Source: Bursaphelenchus xylophilus
Lineage: Eukaryota; Nematoda; Chromadorea; Rhabditida; Aphelenchoididae
NCBI GenBank assembly: GCA_904066235.2
Contig: CAJFCV020000002.1
Location: 9,238,001-9,302,000, forward strand
DNA length: 64,000 bases
Direction of reading: 5' to 3'
The position numbers were made by a program, and so were the translations under genes. This document shows, piece by piece, positions 24,200 to 36,062 of this stretch. The notes under the pieces are model-generated. The model made no database searches. It was not told where the DNA came from and saw only the letters and a program-made list of their open reading frames with translations. Position 1 is the stretch's first letter, and each line of letters begins with the position of its first letter.

Positions 24200-26500
24200 C
24201 CCAAAATGCTTCAAGTAAAAGCATCTCTTTTCAGACCTACGTATAAAAGAAAGAAAGGGGAGGGAAGTAAAAAGAATTCCACGACTTTTTTTTTTATCTT
24301 TTCCCCACCAGCAAAAAGTGTGATGGAACGAAAAAGCGCCGCCTCCGAAATCTGCTGATCTGCCGAAAAAAGTTTTAAATAAATTTGGAAATAATCTCTC
24401 GGAGAATCACGTGACATGCCCATGGCTCTTTTTTCACGCAATAAATTTTACCCTGAAACCTGCTGACATCAGTATAAGTTACACTTTTCCGACCATTTGT
24501 CATTTTTTGCTAGTTTTTTTAAGGGTTTAACGGAATTTTATGAAAGGCACTTTGATCTTTTAGGTGCAAAATTTTTGTGGTTCCTTTAAGTTTGTTGTAA
24601 AACGACAAAAATATAAAGAGGTTGTGCAGGGTTTGTAGTTTTAAAATTGGAATATTTTTGGGTTGAAAAGGAGGTGTTCAAGGTGTAATGTTCAGAAATT
24701 TTTAGTTAATTTTTGCACATATATTTGTCCAAAATTTTTGCTTGAAATTTGCATCACAGCCAGAGATTTTTTTGTCTGAGAGAGTGTGCAAAATTTGGAG
24801 AAGGTCAGAGAAAAAATATTTGATTTTTTGACCATAGCTCTCGTCAGGAGAACTTGATTTTTTGTGGAAATTTTGCTCATTCCGGCTGTAAATAAGACTG
24901 ATATTTTTATGCATAAACATCCGAAAAAATTTCAAAATTTTATCAACTTTCCTACTAAATATCTCGGTAGTTTCTTCTATTAGCAAAGCAAAAAAAATCT
25001 CAAATGCCTTTGCAAAATTCAGCCTAAAAAATATTCTTTGTTTCATCACTTTTCCTGCAAAATTTCGGAGTCTTAAATCTTACTCAAAGTAGACTCCATA
25101 CGCCGAATCAAAATTCAAAATTCGAAAAAAGAATCCCGCTTTTCCCCCTAAACCAAATTCCAGCTCAGTTTCTATTTGGAGTCGGGCCATTATTCCCAAA
25201 TTGCATCATACTTGAGAGAGTCCGTTTCTCTTTTTCGACCTTTTGTTTTGGCGATTAATGGCCAGGAGAATAAAAAGAATTTTTTTTCCGATCGCTCTTT
25301 TTGCCTCCAAATTATAAAAAAAATCCGAAAAAATCTTCCTGAAAGAGCGAATTTCCATAGTTTATTATCCACCGTAAAAAAATTTTTTTTTCGATTTTTT
25401 TAATGAGAAATATTGGGTAGTGTATAGCTTTGTTTATTGAGATCAAAAAAGTTTGTTTTTGCGGAAATTGGGGGGCAAAATACATTATGACATCAATATG
25501 ACATAAACAAACCCCATCGAGAATTAGTTTTCAGAGAAATTTGAAGGATTTTTAGTGTTTTTATAAGCTTTTTTTTGGAAATAAAAGGCGGAGAACTTCT
25601 GGAATTTTTTGTTTTATTTTTTTTTAATGTTTATTTTGATTTTTTTTTTGAAAAAATCCTGAAAATATTTTTCCCCAGATTTCGATGAAACTTGGCCCAG
25701 GTCTAGAGTTATGGCCAATTGTGAAGATTTTGCAGAATTTTTAAAGAATTTGGCAAAGATTCGACACATTTCTTTGTTTGTTTCTACCGAGGAGTAAACT
25801 TTTTCACCAAAAAATCGAGGTTTCCCACTTGAATTGACAAAGATTCCCCCAAAAAAATCTCGTCTCTGAACCACTCCGCTCTCTGAGTACTCTCTCGTCG
25901 ACAAAGAATTTTTGAACACCTCAAATGCGGATTTTTCTATATAGGATTGAGTACGTGGCGTAGGCAAAACTTGTGGGCCAAATTTGAAGAAAATCCGAAT
26001 GCTCGGAACTGAAAACTTCACGTTGAAAATTTTCGTTCTTTATGGATTTATCACTTCAAACAATTTTCATCAAATTTTTTTAACAAAATACCCTTTCAAA
26101 TTCTTCTATCCCGGATCTACATCGACTTAATTTTGTTCAGACTTCCCAAGAAACTCCATTACTAACCTCTGGAAAACTTGATAAACAATTGATATAAAGC
26201 TTATGAACCGCTTCTAAGTTCTTATCGGGGTCATTTTAAAAGTCAAGAAGTTTGTCCATTTTTGTTTTCAGCAATGTTTTCATAAGTTTTCTTGTACTTA
26301 CAATATTGTTTGCAATCTGTTTGTATCTGGTTATGGAAACGATTAGGGGAAAATTGGGTTATTAGAATGTTTATATAACTAGTTGAGTTAATTATTATGT
26401 AATGATTGTTGTTTTGACCGCAGAAATGGCTTTTTAAACAATGAAAATGGCTAAGAATTAGGGGAAAATATTATGTATGTCTATACCCTAAGCGATTTTT
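24200..26500. other. Gene-free spacer upstream of transporter A
   Basis: AT-rich DNA with degraded pieces of the hairpin MITE family, recognisable by CCGAGATTTTT-like and GACCGCTCTCTGAG-like blocks around 24.7-25.0 and 25.6-26.0 kb. The open frames here are antisense or MITE-derived. No gene, RNA or regulatory site could be supported. Confidence 0.4.
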
Positions 26501-26527
26501 TTAAGAAAGAAACTACATTTTTACGTA

Positions 26528-26705
26528 CAGTCGCGGACCTTGAGCAGTGGCAAAAAACGGACCATTTTGCACCCGAAAAGTATCAAAAATGTAGCAAAAA
26601 GCCTCTCCAAGTGAAAAAACTCTACAAGATTTCAAAATCGCGCCCGCTCTTTTTGTGAGTGAAAGGGCGCGCTCTTCAAAACGGGGGGTTTTTTTTGGGT
26701 AGGGA
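26528..26705. repeat. CAGTGGCGG MITE, truncated
   Basis: Left arm CAGTCGCGGACCTTGAGCAG plus interior; it ends before the right terminus. It sits 21 bases from the next copy. Confidence 0.75.
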
Positions 26706-26726
26706 GACCATTTTTCCACCTACTTA

Positions 26727-26979
26727 CAGTGACGCACCTGATCCAGTGGTAAAAAACGTACCATTTTGCATTCGGGACGTATCAAAAAATGTGTCAAAAT
26801 GCCTCCTTCACCAACTAAAAAGACTGTGTTTTGCAGGGCGCCTCACAAAAAGAGCGGGCGCGCGTTTGAAAGCAGAGTTTGTTTCACTTGCAGAGGGAGG
26901 TATTTTGCTACATTTTCAATACTTCCCGGATGCAAAATGGTACGTTTTTTTGCCATTAAATATATCAGGCCCGCCACTG
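26727..26979. repeat. CAGTGGCGG MITE, complete
   Basis: Both termini are present (CAGTGACGCACCTGATCCAG and the inverse ending CCGCCACTG), with TA on both flanks. It lies about 530 bases upstream of transporter A. Confidence 0.85.
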
Positions 26980-27512
26980 TAATCTTTTTTTTTGAATTTT
27001 ACAAAATTTTTAAATTTTTTCTATTTTTCAAAAAAATCTCTACACAAAAGACGTTTAGATTTTATAATTTATATTTTCCAGAGTTTCTGTACGTCTCAAA
27101 AGTAAAATTATTTTTTAAGCATTGTCTGCAAAGCTTCCTTAATTCCCTTCCCTTTTCCTTTGTAAAGATCCGGACTTTGGTTTTATTTGCACGGTTTATG
27201 TTCTCCTTCCAGCTTTATTTACATTTTTTATTTGTTCAAACAATTTTTCCTCACACTTATCTCATCAGGCTGACGCAATTTGTGGATTTTTCTTGGGGCA
27301 AAATTTTTCATTTTGAATATGATCTTTGATTTGTTTTCATATAACTTTATTTTCAATATGTTTTATCTTAGAAATCAATGATTAATTTTGCGATATTATT
27401 GTTGCATTTTTACGGGCATAAAAAACAATATTTTTTTAAATTTTTTTTTAAATTTTTATTTCTTCATTTTCAGCATTTTTTTTCAAAATTCAGCAAAAAT
27501 CAGCGGCTGAAA

Positions 27513-30500
27513 ATGACGGAGTCGCGCTCCGACCGAAACAAAATGGGGCTGTGGGGAGCGGTCAGTTTTGTTTGCGGTAATATCATCGGATCCGGCCTTT
27601 TTATCACACCCACAGCCATTCTTCAATACACAAACTCGGTGGGACTCTCGTTATTAATATGGTTCCTAAGTGCATTGATCTCCATGCTGGGCGCGTATTG
27701 TTATATTGAGCTGGGGACGAGTATTCGACATTCTGGAGCCGATTTTGCCTATTTGTGCTATGTTGGGTGGTAAGTGCGAGAGAATAATTTTTTGTATTTA
27801 ATGACGTTTTTTATGATGAATGTCCGAAAAAATATCAGACTTCAGCTGATTGCCAGATCTAAATTATCTCAAAATTTTGTAAGCAATTTCTAGCATACAG
27901 TGACGGACCTGATCCAGTGGCAAAGAACGTGCCATTTTGCATCCGGGAAGTATCAAAAAATGTGGCAAAATGCCTCCCTCTTCAAGTGAAAAAAGCCCGT
28001 TTAGAAGGGCGCGCCCTTTCCCTCACAAAAAGAGCAGGCGCACGTCAAACTGAGATAAGCTAAAACAGTCCGGTGAATGGATTGGCAATTTGCCAAAAAA
28101 AGGCGCGAAAAAACGTTTTGTCGGGGAAGAAATGGGGAATTTTTGGGGCGAGAGAGTACGCTTTTGCGTGTATTTTTTTCTCTCTTTCTCTGCGAAATCA
28201 AGACGAAGTGTAAAAAACAGACATCGAAGAGTCTATTCCGGTCACCGAACTCCTCAGTTTGACGTGAGGCGGGCTTTTGAAATCGAAATTTTTTCACTTG
28301 GAGAAGGAGGTGTTTTACCATATTTTTTGAAACGTCCTGAGTGCAAAATGGTACGTTTTTTGCCACTGGATCAACTCCGCCGCTGTACCAGTTTCTGAAA
28401 ATTTCAACTTGCCCTTCGCAAGGACGGCTGAGATATTCGACTTGTAGACAAAGCTGTGAAAAATGGAACAGCTAAAAAGCAGATAAATCCAAGATTTTTA
28501 TTGGATTCGCTTAATTCTCGGCGTTTTCAGGAACAACAGATTATTATACTCAGAGATGCGGGCAACATACAAATTTTCTTCTGGCCGCTTTTTGCACTTA
28601 CCGTGTTTTTTTGTCGACAAAGGTAGTTGAATATCTCGGCTGCCTCTGAAAAGCGCGAGCAGAAGTTTTCAGGACTTCCTAAATGGCGTAAAACGTTTGA
28701 AAAACTCAAAGCAAATCATTTCCCAGGCAGTTGCCTAATTGAACAATGGTTATAAGCCACTCATTTTGGTCTTCCCACAAAATTTTCAAGCTTTGAAAAT
28801 TCTTTTTTCAGGTTCCCAGTGGCCTTCTCGTTTTTGTCGACCGGATGTTTGATGACATTCCCGGCTGTGGTTGCCGTGGAAGCCCTCACTTTCAGCGAAT
28901 ACCTCTTTGAAGGGCTTTACATCAACTTAGAATCGGCATTTTCCCAACACATGGCCAAAACTTTGGCCAGTTTTAGTATTGTTTGTAAGTTTATTTCAAA
29001 ATCAGTGATTTCCACTGAATTTTGAGAGTACTGTAAATTTTTACGACCGATTTTTCAGGGCTAATCTGCTTCCTCAACTTTTTCTCCCTTCGAACTTTTG
29101 TGTCGCGCTTTCAAATCCTAGCGACAGGCGCGAAAATCTTGGCAACGATGACGATTATTCTCGTTGGAGCTTATAAATTGATCATCCAAGGGCACACCGA
29201 GCATCTTCAGGATCCATTTGCGAATTCAACATATGAGCCATCGATGATTGTTACGGCTTTTTTTCAAGGCCTCTTTTCGTACGACGGTTGGGATGTGTTG
29301 AATTTTGGTGTGGAGGAAATTGGTAATCCTACAAGGTAAGAGAGTACAAGATAATGTTTACCAGGTACGCAAGGAGTCTCTGTAGAAAGAACTAACGTAC
29401 CAAGAATTTTTATCAGTCTGTCGGGAAAATAATGTGAATTAATCGCAGCAAAATGTCTTGCCTCGTCGCAGCCGCGCGCCGAATAAAAATTTCCGGCCGC
29501 GGCTAACTTCGCAAAGTGTTGATGGGCGATTCCAAGGCACGACAAGTTCAGATTATTTCCCCGATAAGCTGGTACAGTAACGGACTTGAACCAGGCGCGA
29601 AAAACGTACCATTTTGCATCCGGGAAGTATCGAAAAATGTGGCAAAATGACTCCCTCTCCAAGTGAAAAAAGCTCCGATTTCAAAAGCACGTCCGTTCTT
29701 TTTGTGAGGGAAAGAGCGCGCCCTTCAAAACGTCGTTGTTTTAGTTGTAGAGGGAGGCATTCTGCTAACAAAAAAAGTGATTTTTTTGTAGGAAAACTCC
29801 AGCAGAAAGAGAAAAAATGTCGAGTTTTGGACTATTTCGGACATAAAAACCTCGGTCGCTTCTGCAAAACAAGGATAGAAATCTCGCACGTATTACAGTG
29901 ACGGACTTGATCCAGTGGCAAAAACGTACCATTTTGCATCCGGTAAGTATCGAAAAATGTGGCAAAATGACTCCCTCTCCAAGTGAAAAAAGCTCCGATT
30001 TCAAAAGATGTTTTTTGTGAAGGAAAAAGCTCGGCCTTCAAAACATAGTTTTTTAGTTGGAGAGGGAGGCATTTTGCAACATTTTTCGATACTTCCCGGA
30101 TGCAAAATGGTACGTTTTTTGCCATTGGATAAGGTCCGCCACTGTAATAGATACACTTTGCGGCTTAAAAAAAGTATCAAAATGCATCCCCTTTTTCCCC
30201 TAACCGATAAAAAAATGTCCAAATTTCAGGACCTTATCCCTCGCAATTCCAATCGGAATCTCCATCATCGCCTTTATTTATTGTGCTACCAATTTGTCTT
30301 ATTTTGTGGTGCTGACAATCCCTGAAGTGCTGAAAACGCCAGCTGTGGCGCAAGTAAGTCTTGATGACAATTTCAGCACTGATTTTCAGACCTTTGCCAA
30401 CCGAACAATGGGCACATTCCGATATGCGATGCCATTTCTCACCAGTCTTATGCTAATCGGTAGCTTGAATAGCACAATTTTCACGGCGAGCAGGTGAGTC

Positions 30501-32389
30501 AAGTGAGAAGAATAAAGCGAATTCATAAATGAAAAATTGAAAATAATGGCTTTTATTGATGGAATAATGCATAAAAAGGGATGCAGTTACTTTATTGCCG
30601 AATATATCAGTCTGTCGGGAAAATGATGACCATTCCGTCGCATAAAAAATCACATAGCGCCAAGAAAATGAATTGTGTCGCGACAAAATCAAATTTCTTT
30701 TCACTTCAGCGACGCCATTGGGGTGGCGATGTTGCGCTCAATATTTTTCCGACAGACAGATAAAACAAAATAAAGAAAGGAAAAAAATTTTGCCTCCTTT
30801 TATCTCATTAACGGCAGGAAAAAGTTACTGTAAAATTTTGGATGTGTAGTGGAAATTTTTTCGCAATTTGTAGCTCCTTATTGTTAGACATTGCCATCAG
30901 AACAGGGGACAAAAAAAGTTGAATTAGCACTTTGTTTCTCAAGCCGTGAAAAGACCGATTCAAAAGAAGCTTGTACGACTCTTTTAAAATACGAACTGCC
31001 ATGGGGTTAGGCACAAAAAAATCATTGTTCCACCCTTTACTCTGCACAAGAAATACGGGGTGGGCCATTCGAAACGGGTAACTTTTTTCATTGAATTTCT
31101 CCGCGGAGACTCCGCCGATTTCCCCGAAATTTAGATTTTTCTAGAGCTGAGATCCGCCATTTTCAACCCATTGAGTTTCAAAAAAATATGTTTTGAATTA
31201 ACCTTTCTACGCCTTCCCAAAGTTTTGAAGAATTATTCTCGAGCCGAAACCGCTAAAACTTAGAAAAAAAATTCAAAAAATAGAAAATTTTTGGAATGAT
31301 TTTGAAAACTTGGTCAAGAGTGGCACACCCTGTACAATTCCTTTTCAGATACCTCTACGCCGGCGCTCGCCAAGGCCATATGCCTTCATTTCTGGGAGTT
31401 GTTAACGAAGAGCACGACTCTCCTCGCTCCGCCATCTTTTACCACGTCCTTCTTGCCATGTTGTTCGCGTTGGTCGGCAAAACCGACACCCTAATTAACT
31501 ACCTCGCCTTCGCCATGTGGGTTCAACGGTCGCTGACAATGTGCGCCTTACTTTACATCCGCTATTACGACGTTAAAGTCCATCCGGACAGAATACGAGT
31601 CCCGATTATATTGCCGATCACTTTCTTGATTATTTGCGTTACTTTGGTTGTCACAACGATCGCAGCGGACATTGGAACAGCCAGTGTTGGACTGGCATTC
31701 TTGTGCGCTGGATTCGTATTTTATATGGTGTTTTTGTGGGATGGGGGACTGTCGAGATTCAATGGATACAACAGTGTCTGTGAGACTGTAAATGGTACGT
31801 TGGCAAAGTGAATTTTTGGATCAAAGAGCGAAAAGCCCTTTCAAAGTTGAATGAAACTTTAGACCTACTATTCTCGCTTCTTTTGACAAAGCGCAAATGC
31901 AAAAGATTTCAAAAATTATAAAAATTTCAAGGCTATGTGCAGTGGCGGACCTGACGCAGTGGCAAAAAACATAGCATTTTGCATCCGGGAAGGGTCAAAA
32001 AATGTGGCAAAATACCTCCTTTCCAAGTGAAAAGATTCCGATTTCAAAAGCGCGCCCGCTCTTTTTGTGAGACGAAAAACGCTCCCTTCAAAACGGAGTC
32101 TTTTTTAGTTAGAGAGGGAGGTATTTTGCCACATTCTTTGATACTTCTCGGATGCAAAATGGAACGTTTTTTTACCACTGGATCAAGTCCGTCACTATAT
32201 GTTCCAAGTTTTTGCAAAACCATTCCTCATACTTTCATTTACCCCGGTGCTTTATTTACAGAAAAACTCGCAATTTGGAATCAAATCATCTTCAATGGGA
32301 TGGTCCATTTCAAAGTTGACCCATCCTTGGAAGTGAAGCACCGATTAATCTCCGAATCGCCCAGTGCTACACACATTGTGCCTCATTAA
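27513..32389 (+). CDS. LAT-type amino-acid transporter A (SLC7 light-chain family, AAT-like)
   Basis: A membrane amino-acid permease of the APC superfamily. It has seven exons: 27513-27769, 28812-28984, 29059-29335, 30230-30353, 30390-30493, 31349-31794 and 32262-32389, which give 502 residues. The first helix carries SFVCGNIIGSGLFITP, the family's unwound substrate-binding helix. ELGTSIRHSGADFAYL, GLFSYDGWDVLNFGVEEI and LNSTIFTASRYLYAGARQGH follow in SLC7 order, with about twelve hydrophobic segments. The loop after helix 3, where LATs carry the Cys that binds the CD98 heavy chain, has no Cys, as in the nematode AATs that work without it. The intron at 30354-30389 is only 36 bases. Introns hold four CAGTGGCGG MITEs and other elements. 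AATAAA is about 50 bases past the stop. Substrate is not predictable. Confidence 0.92.
27898..28385. repeat. CAGTGGCGG MITE containing a nested hAT-like element
   Basis: In intron 1 of transporter A. Termini CAGTGACGGACCTGATCCAG and the inverse, flanked by TA. The hairpin centre is occupied by the 28032-28265 element. Confidence 0.85.
28032..28265. mobile_element. hAT-like MITE, ACGTCAAACTGAG termini
   Basis: 234 bp with 13-base terminal repeats ACGTCAAACTGAG, an inner pair AGTCCGGTGA/TCACCGAACT, and no coding capacity. The copy at 36490-36711 is about 95 per cent identical by eye. This insertion is inside another MITE; its target duplication is decayed (AGGCG shared). Confidence 0.75.
29413..29572. 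repeat. Inverted-repeat element, CTGTCGGGAAAATAA family, diverged
   Basis: Intron 3 of transporter A. The left end TCAGTCTGTCGGGAAAATAA is intact; the right end CCCCGATAAGCTGG is degraded. It directly abuts the next MITE. Confidence 0.65.
29575..29768. repeat. CAGTGGCGG MITE, right end truncated
   Basis: CAGTAACGGACTTGAACCAG start; it stops after the AGGGAGGCATTCTGC block. Intron 3 of transporter A. Confidence 0.8.
29896..30144. repeat. CAGTGGCGG MITE, complete
   Basis: 249 bp, both termini and TA flanks intact. It is the second copy in intron 3 of transporter A and ends 86 bases before exon 4. Confidence 0.87.
30607..30760. repeat. Inverted-repeat element, CTGTCGGGAAAATAA family
   Basis: 154 bp in intron 5 of transporter A, TCAGTCTGTCGGGAAAATGA to TTTTTCCGACAGACAGA, flanked by TA. 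Confidence 0.75.
31056..31332. repeat. Tc/mariner-like MITE, CGGGGTGGGCCA termini
   Basis: 277 bp in intron 5 of transporter A, ending 16 bases before exon 6. The left end CGGGGTGGGCCATTCG resembles the inverse of the right end CAGGGTGTGCCACTC. Both flanks are TA. One copy only. Confidence 0.6.
31940..32196. repeat. CAGTGGCGG MITE
   Basis: In the last intron of transporter A. Left terminus CAGTGGCGGACCTGACGCAG; the right terminus is diverged (AGTCCGTCACT). Confidence 0.82.
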
Positions 32390-32567
32390 GACTGCCAAAT
32401 TCTATTGTACATATCATAAAAATAATTGTTAAGTTTATAATAAAAGATATTCTTTGACAAAGTATACCTAGTATTACTTTATTTGTTGAATAAATTAAAA
32501 ATTCTTGATAAATATGATGGATAATAAAAGATTAGCCAAAACAGAGGCCTTTAGACTCCTAATTTGC

Positions 32568-33554
32568 TTAGGCAACACGTCTGGCGGCGAGTCTGGCGAA
32601 GACCTCGTTGTCGTTGGCGAACTGGGTGTTGAAGGGCTCGTCGAACTTGCAGCCGACGGTGAAGGTGGCTGTGGAGTTGAGGCATTTGCCCGATCTCCAG
32701 ATGTACCACTCCTGTCCACGGCGCTCGAGTTGGTAGGTGTAGAAGTTGAAGCAGGCCTTGTGTCCTTGCTCAATGTGGGCGTTGAAGACGGTGTGGGCCT
32801 TGGGGCAGACCAGGTCGCAGTAGAGGCGCTCTTCGCCGTTGACGGTCTCCTGAAAGGGGGAGATCTTATTTTTTGGGCAAAAGCTATTAATTCTGAACCT
32901 TATTCTGTATTGTAGGCTCTACTATAGCATTCCTCATACTGTAATCTTTCAAAAAAAGTCAAACTACCCATTATCTTTTGTCTATTCTCTTTTTTTTTCA
33001 CTTTTTTTTTGGCTGCTAATGCCTTGTGTAATATCCCAAAACTCACATAGAAGCATCCATCGCCTTCTGGAGCCTCACGGCCTGGGAGTTCAGTCTCGGA
33101 GTCCTTGATGATCATGTTGCAGTGAGCTTGTTCGGGGCCGGCTTTAAGTTGACCGTCTTGGGTCCTGCATTTCAAGACACGGAATTCTAAAAAAAATAAA
33201 TTTTAGTGATGTTTGAGGAGAGTTTTATGAGTGCTGTAGGGAAGAATAAAAATATTAGTGTCATAAGGAATGCAGTATAAAGATTTTGCAGGGGATATCA
33301 AGTTGTTTTAGCTTGATTTTTGTAAATATTTGGGTATTTTGGTCTAAAACAATATGAATTTTATCGAAAATTGGCATTTGCTGGATTGGTGTAGCCGAAA
33401 TTAGGTCAGAAATAAAACTGCAATGCCCACAGTAGTCGAAAAATCTCATTTCTAGTCCAAATATAGTCCTTAATCAACCCCAAAACTTACGAGGATGAGC
33501 CAAGCACAGGGTGACGAATCCGACGAGGACAGCGAATTTGACGTAACCGTTCAT
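32568..33554 (-). CDS. Small secreted eight-cysteine protein, function unknown
   Basis: Three exons: 33491-33554, 33047-33186 and 32568-32849, which give 161 residues. The start MNGYVKFAVLVGFVTLCLA is a clear signal peptide. The mature part has eight cysteines (KCRT, HCN, GCFY, YCD, VCP, ACFN, KCLN, GCKF), enough for four disulfides, and no membrane segment. Codons in exons 2 and 3 are strongly C- or G-ending, as in highly expressed genes, and a TATA box lies about 55 bases upstream of the ATG. AATAAA on the minus strand is 84 bases after the stop. I do not recognise the family. Transthyretin-like and saposin-like folds were considered but the cysteine spacing and motifs do not fit. The 3' end faces that of transporter A, 178 bases away. 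Confidence 0.85.
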
Positions 33555-33605
33555 GTTTCCAGAGGATGAGGACGAATGTCTGATGGCATTTACCTCAAGG
33601 TGACG

Positions 33606-33617
33606 GCTTATATACGC
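33606..33617 (-). promoter_or_regulatory. TATA box of the eight-cysteine protein gene
   Basis: The minus strand reads GCGTATATAAGCCG, about 55 bases before the ATG at 33554, followed by a short leader. Spacing and sequence fit a strong TATA promoter of a highly expressed secreted-protein gene. Confidence 0.6.
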
Positions 33618-33799
33618 TACCTTGCCCGCGACGAAGACGGGTTTCCAAAGGCGGATCTATTACGCCATCAGAATTGGAAAAAGTGGACCTTGCACTTCTT
33701 CGACGGGCGAAAAGAGTAATGATCATAGTAAAAAGTAGGCTCCAGGGAGATGCTCCGATCTCACAGGGGTGATATCATAACTGGGGATTACTGGAATTA

Positions 33800-34680
33800 A
33801 GAATTTACGGAACGGCAAAAAATTGGGAGAGAATTTGAAAATTCAAAAAAAATTTTTTTTTTGTATACCGAGATGGTTTGATGAAATTTGGCACAAATAA
33901 AGGGGTAAAAAAATTCTATGGCATATACGAAGTTTTTTGCTTTCGAGTAGCAAAAATTACCGCGATTTTGTAAATCAAAAATCAATAAAAATTTTATTGT
34001 CCAAAATGATGACTAATAATTTTTAACAATTTTTCAATAAAATAAAAGAATAATTTTTCGTATTTTAGCTATTTTTTATTTGACTTTTTACAGTATTCTT
34101 TATTAAGCCTATACTTTTTATCTCATCTTTTTTTTAACCTGCTTAGCCCCCGGCTTTTACAAGATTAATTGTCAGTTCGACCACTCTTGAAACGAGTTCT
34201 CTCGCAACGGATTCGAAACGAAAAAAGTGTTGGGGGGTATAAACAAGGAGGATTGCGCAAACGGGATGACGAAGATGGGAAAAGATCAAGATAAATCGAA
34301 AAGAGTGTCAAATGCATGTCCGCAATTTTCCTGAAAAGCAGTTGGATTTGTTGTGCTGAAATTTTGGCGGGGGAATAGCAAATTTTCTTTTTGATGCCGA
34401 GAGAATGGGGTAGGATTAAGTACGTGTAATGCATATAATATAGGCTGCAAAAATTTTACTGGGGAGTTATATAAGCGACGCTCAAGACTTTCAAACCCTC
34501 TAAAAATTTCAACCAAAAGCAAAAGCGAAGTTTCAAACGTCAAAGGGGGTCTCACTGGACTTTCCCTTTTGTAAGCCAAAAAACGCAATTTTATGGGCCT
34601 CCAAATCGAACGCCAGATCGTAAAAAAAGGATGTTTTTTGTTGCTGGCGGTCGGAGAAGTATGTAACTGTTGAGGTCTCT
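33800..34680. other. Gene-free spacer
   Basis: AT-rich DNA with one weak piece of hairpin MITE sequence (GATGAAATTTGGCACAAA near 33880). The open frames on the minus strand at 34165-34699 lack any domain and run into the palindrome. No gene supported. Confidence 0.4.
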
Positions 34681-34862
34681 GACAAGGGAATGGTCCCAAC
34701 GATCCGTGGGATCCACAAATGAAACCTAGATATTCTGAAAGAGCAGGTAAAATTTAGTAGGAATCCGTTTTTTCTACTTGCCGAATAAGTCTGTGCGACG
34801 AGAAATATCGTCGAAAAGATCCGACCAAAAAATCGAAAGAGAGAAAAGACGAACCGAAAGGC

Positions 34863-34960
34863 CTTGGAAGGCGTCACCAAATAGTCTAGTGGAAAAAGTT
34901 CCACGCACAAATCTTTTGGGGGAGGGAGGCTTTGGAAGTTCGAGTCCACCCGGAGCGGAT
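34863..34960 (+). other. tRNA-like module, left arm of type D element
   Basis: A-box TAGTCTAGTGG (34882-34892) and B-box AGTTCGAGTCC (34937-34947), 45 bases apart, as in a tRNA with a long variable arm. A T7 run lies downstream at about 35020. The anticodon stem is not convincing, so no amino acid is assigned. Confidence 0.55.
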
Positions 34961-35575
34961 ATCTCCGGATTTGAACCTACGTGTTCATTACTGTATTCTA
35001 CATTTATACAAAAAAAATTTTTTTGTTTATTTACCTGTTTTGCAAGGTTTGTTGCAAAATTTTAAGAAAAGCTGACACTTCGGCAATATTTTTGATAAGC
35101 CCGATGTCGACATAGTGGTATTTTCAAGACACTTCTACTGATTCTGGAAGGTTGTGTAGGATCTTGCAGATCTTTTTCGGTTTCCCAAAAAGGATGTTGC
35201 CAAAATCTCACCTTTTCATAAAATTTTGCAAGAAAAGTTGAAAAGAGAATTTTTGGGTCCTTGCATCAGCGTGCAGTAGACCCCGTGAATATTTACGAAA
35301 AAATCTATTTTGAGTTTTTTGGTTTAAAATGGCCGTGGACATGTGTTTAACAAATGCCCAAATTATTTTTGTCAAATTCTGCCCAGAAGGTATAAATTTG
35401 CATAAATTTGTCTTCTTTGGAACTTCGGACCTGGCGGCATCATAAAAAGAGGTAATGACCAGTGATTGCCACGCCTTCGGATGCAAACAACCTTGTAAAA
35501 CAGGTTAAACAAAAAAAATTTTTTTTTGTATAACTGTAGAATACAGTAATGAACACGTACGTTCAAATCCGGAGA

Positions 35576-35675
35576 TATCCGCTCCGGGTGGACTCGAACT
35601 TCCAAAGCCTCCCTCCCCCAAAAGATTTGTGCGTGGAACTTTTTCCACTAGACTATTTGGTGACGCCTTCCAAGG
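35576..35675 (-). other. tRNA-like module, right arm of type D element
   Basis: Mirror copy of the left-arm module, with B-box at 35590-35600 and A-box at 35645-35655 on the minus strand. It is identical to the left copy across the whole module. Confidence 0.55.
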
Positions 35676-36062
35676 CCTTTCGGTTCGTCTTTTCTCTCTT
35701 TCGATTTTTTGGTCGGATCTTTTCGACGATATTTCTCGTCGCACAGACTTATTCGGCAAGTAGAAAAAACGGATTCCTACTAAATTTTACCTGCTCTTTC
35801 AGAATATCTAGGTTTCATTTGTGGATCCCACGGATCGTTGGGACCATTCCCTTGTGAGGAGACAACCTGATACAACCCGAGTAGTTAGATCGTACTGATT
35901 TATCCAATAAAGAAAAGAGATTCATTTGGAGATCCTTGTTGTCGGTGAAGTCGGTCGTTCCCCATCCTACAGTAACATAACTCGAGAACAACGGAGTAGC
36001 AGAAAAGATGATTTGGTAGTGGGGGGCCATGGAGATTTCTCATATCCTAAAGATTCTGTTTA

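Larger units (their letters stand above)
34683..35854. mobile_element. tRNA-like-bearing foldback element (type D), 1172 bp
   Basis: Starts CAAGGGAATGGTCCC and ends in the exact inverse, with TGA duplicated on both flanks (34680-34682 and 35855-35857). The arms are about 310-320 bp and almost identical, implying a recent origin or gene conversion. Each arm contains the same tRNA-like module, so two copies point towards the centre, and each is followed by a long T run. The roughly 525-bp centre has no gene. Long mirror-image frames of 84-138 codons in the arms are by-products of the palindrome. Confidence 0.85.

Noticed and set aside
34533..35857. Mirror-image open frames of 84-138 codons
   Set aside because: They are identical because they lie in the two arms of the type D palindrome, and they overlap the tRNA-like modules. 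No protein family was recognised.
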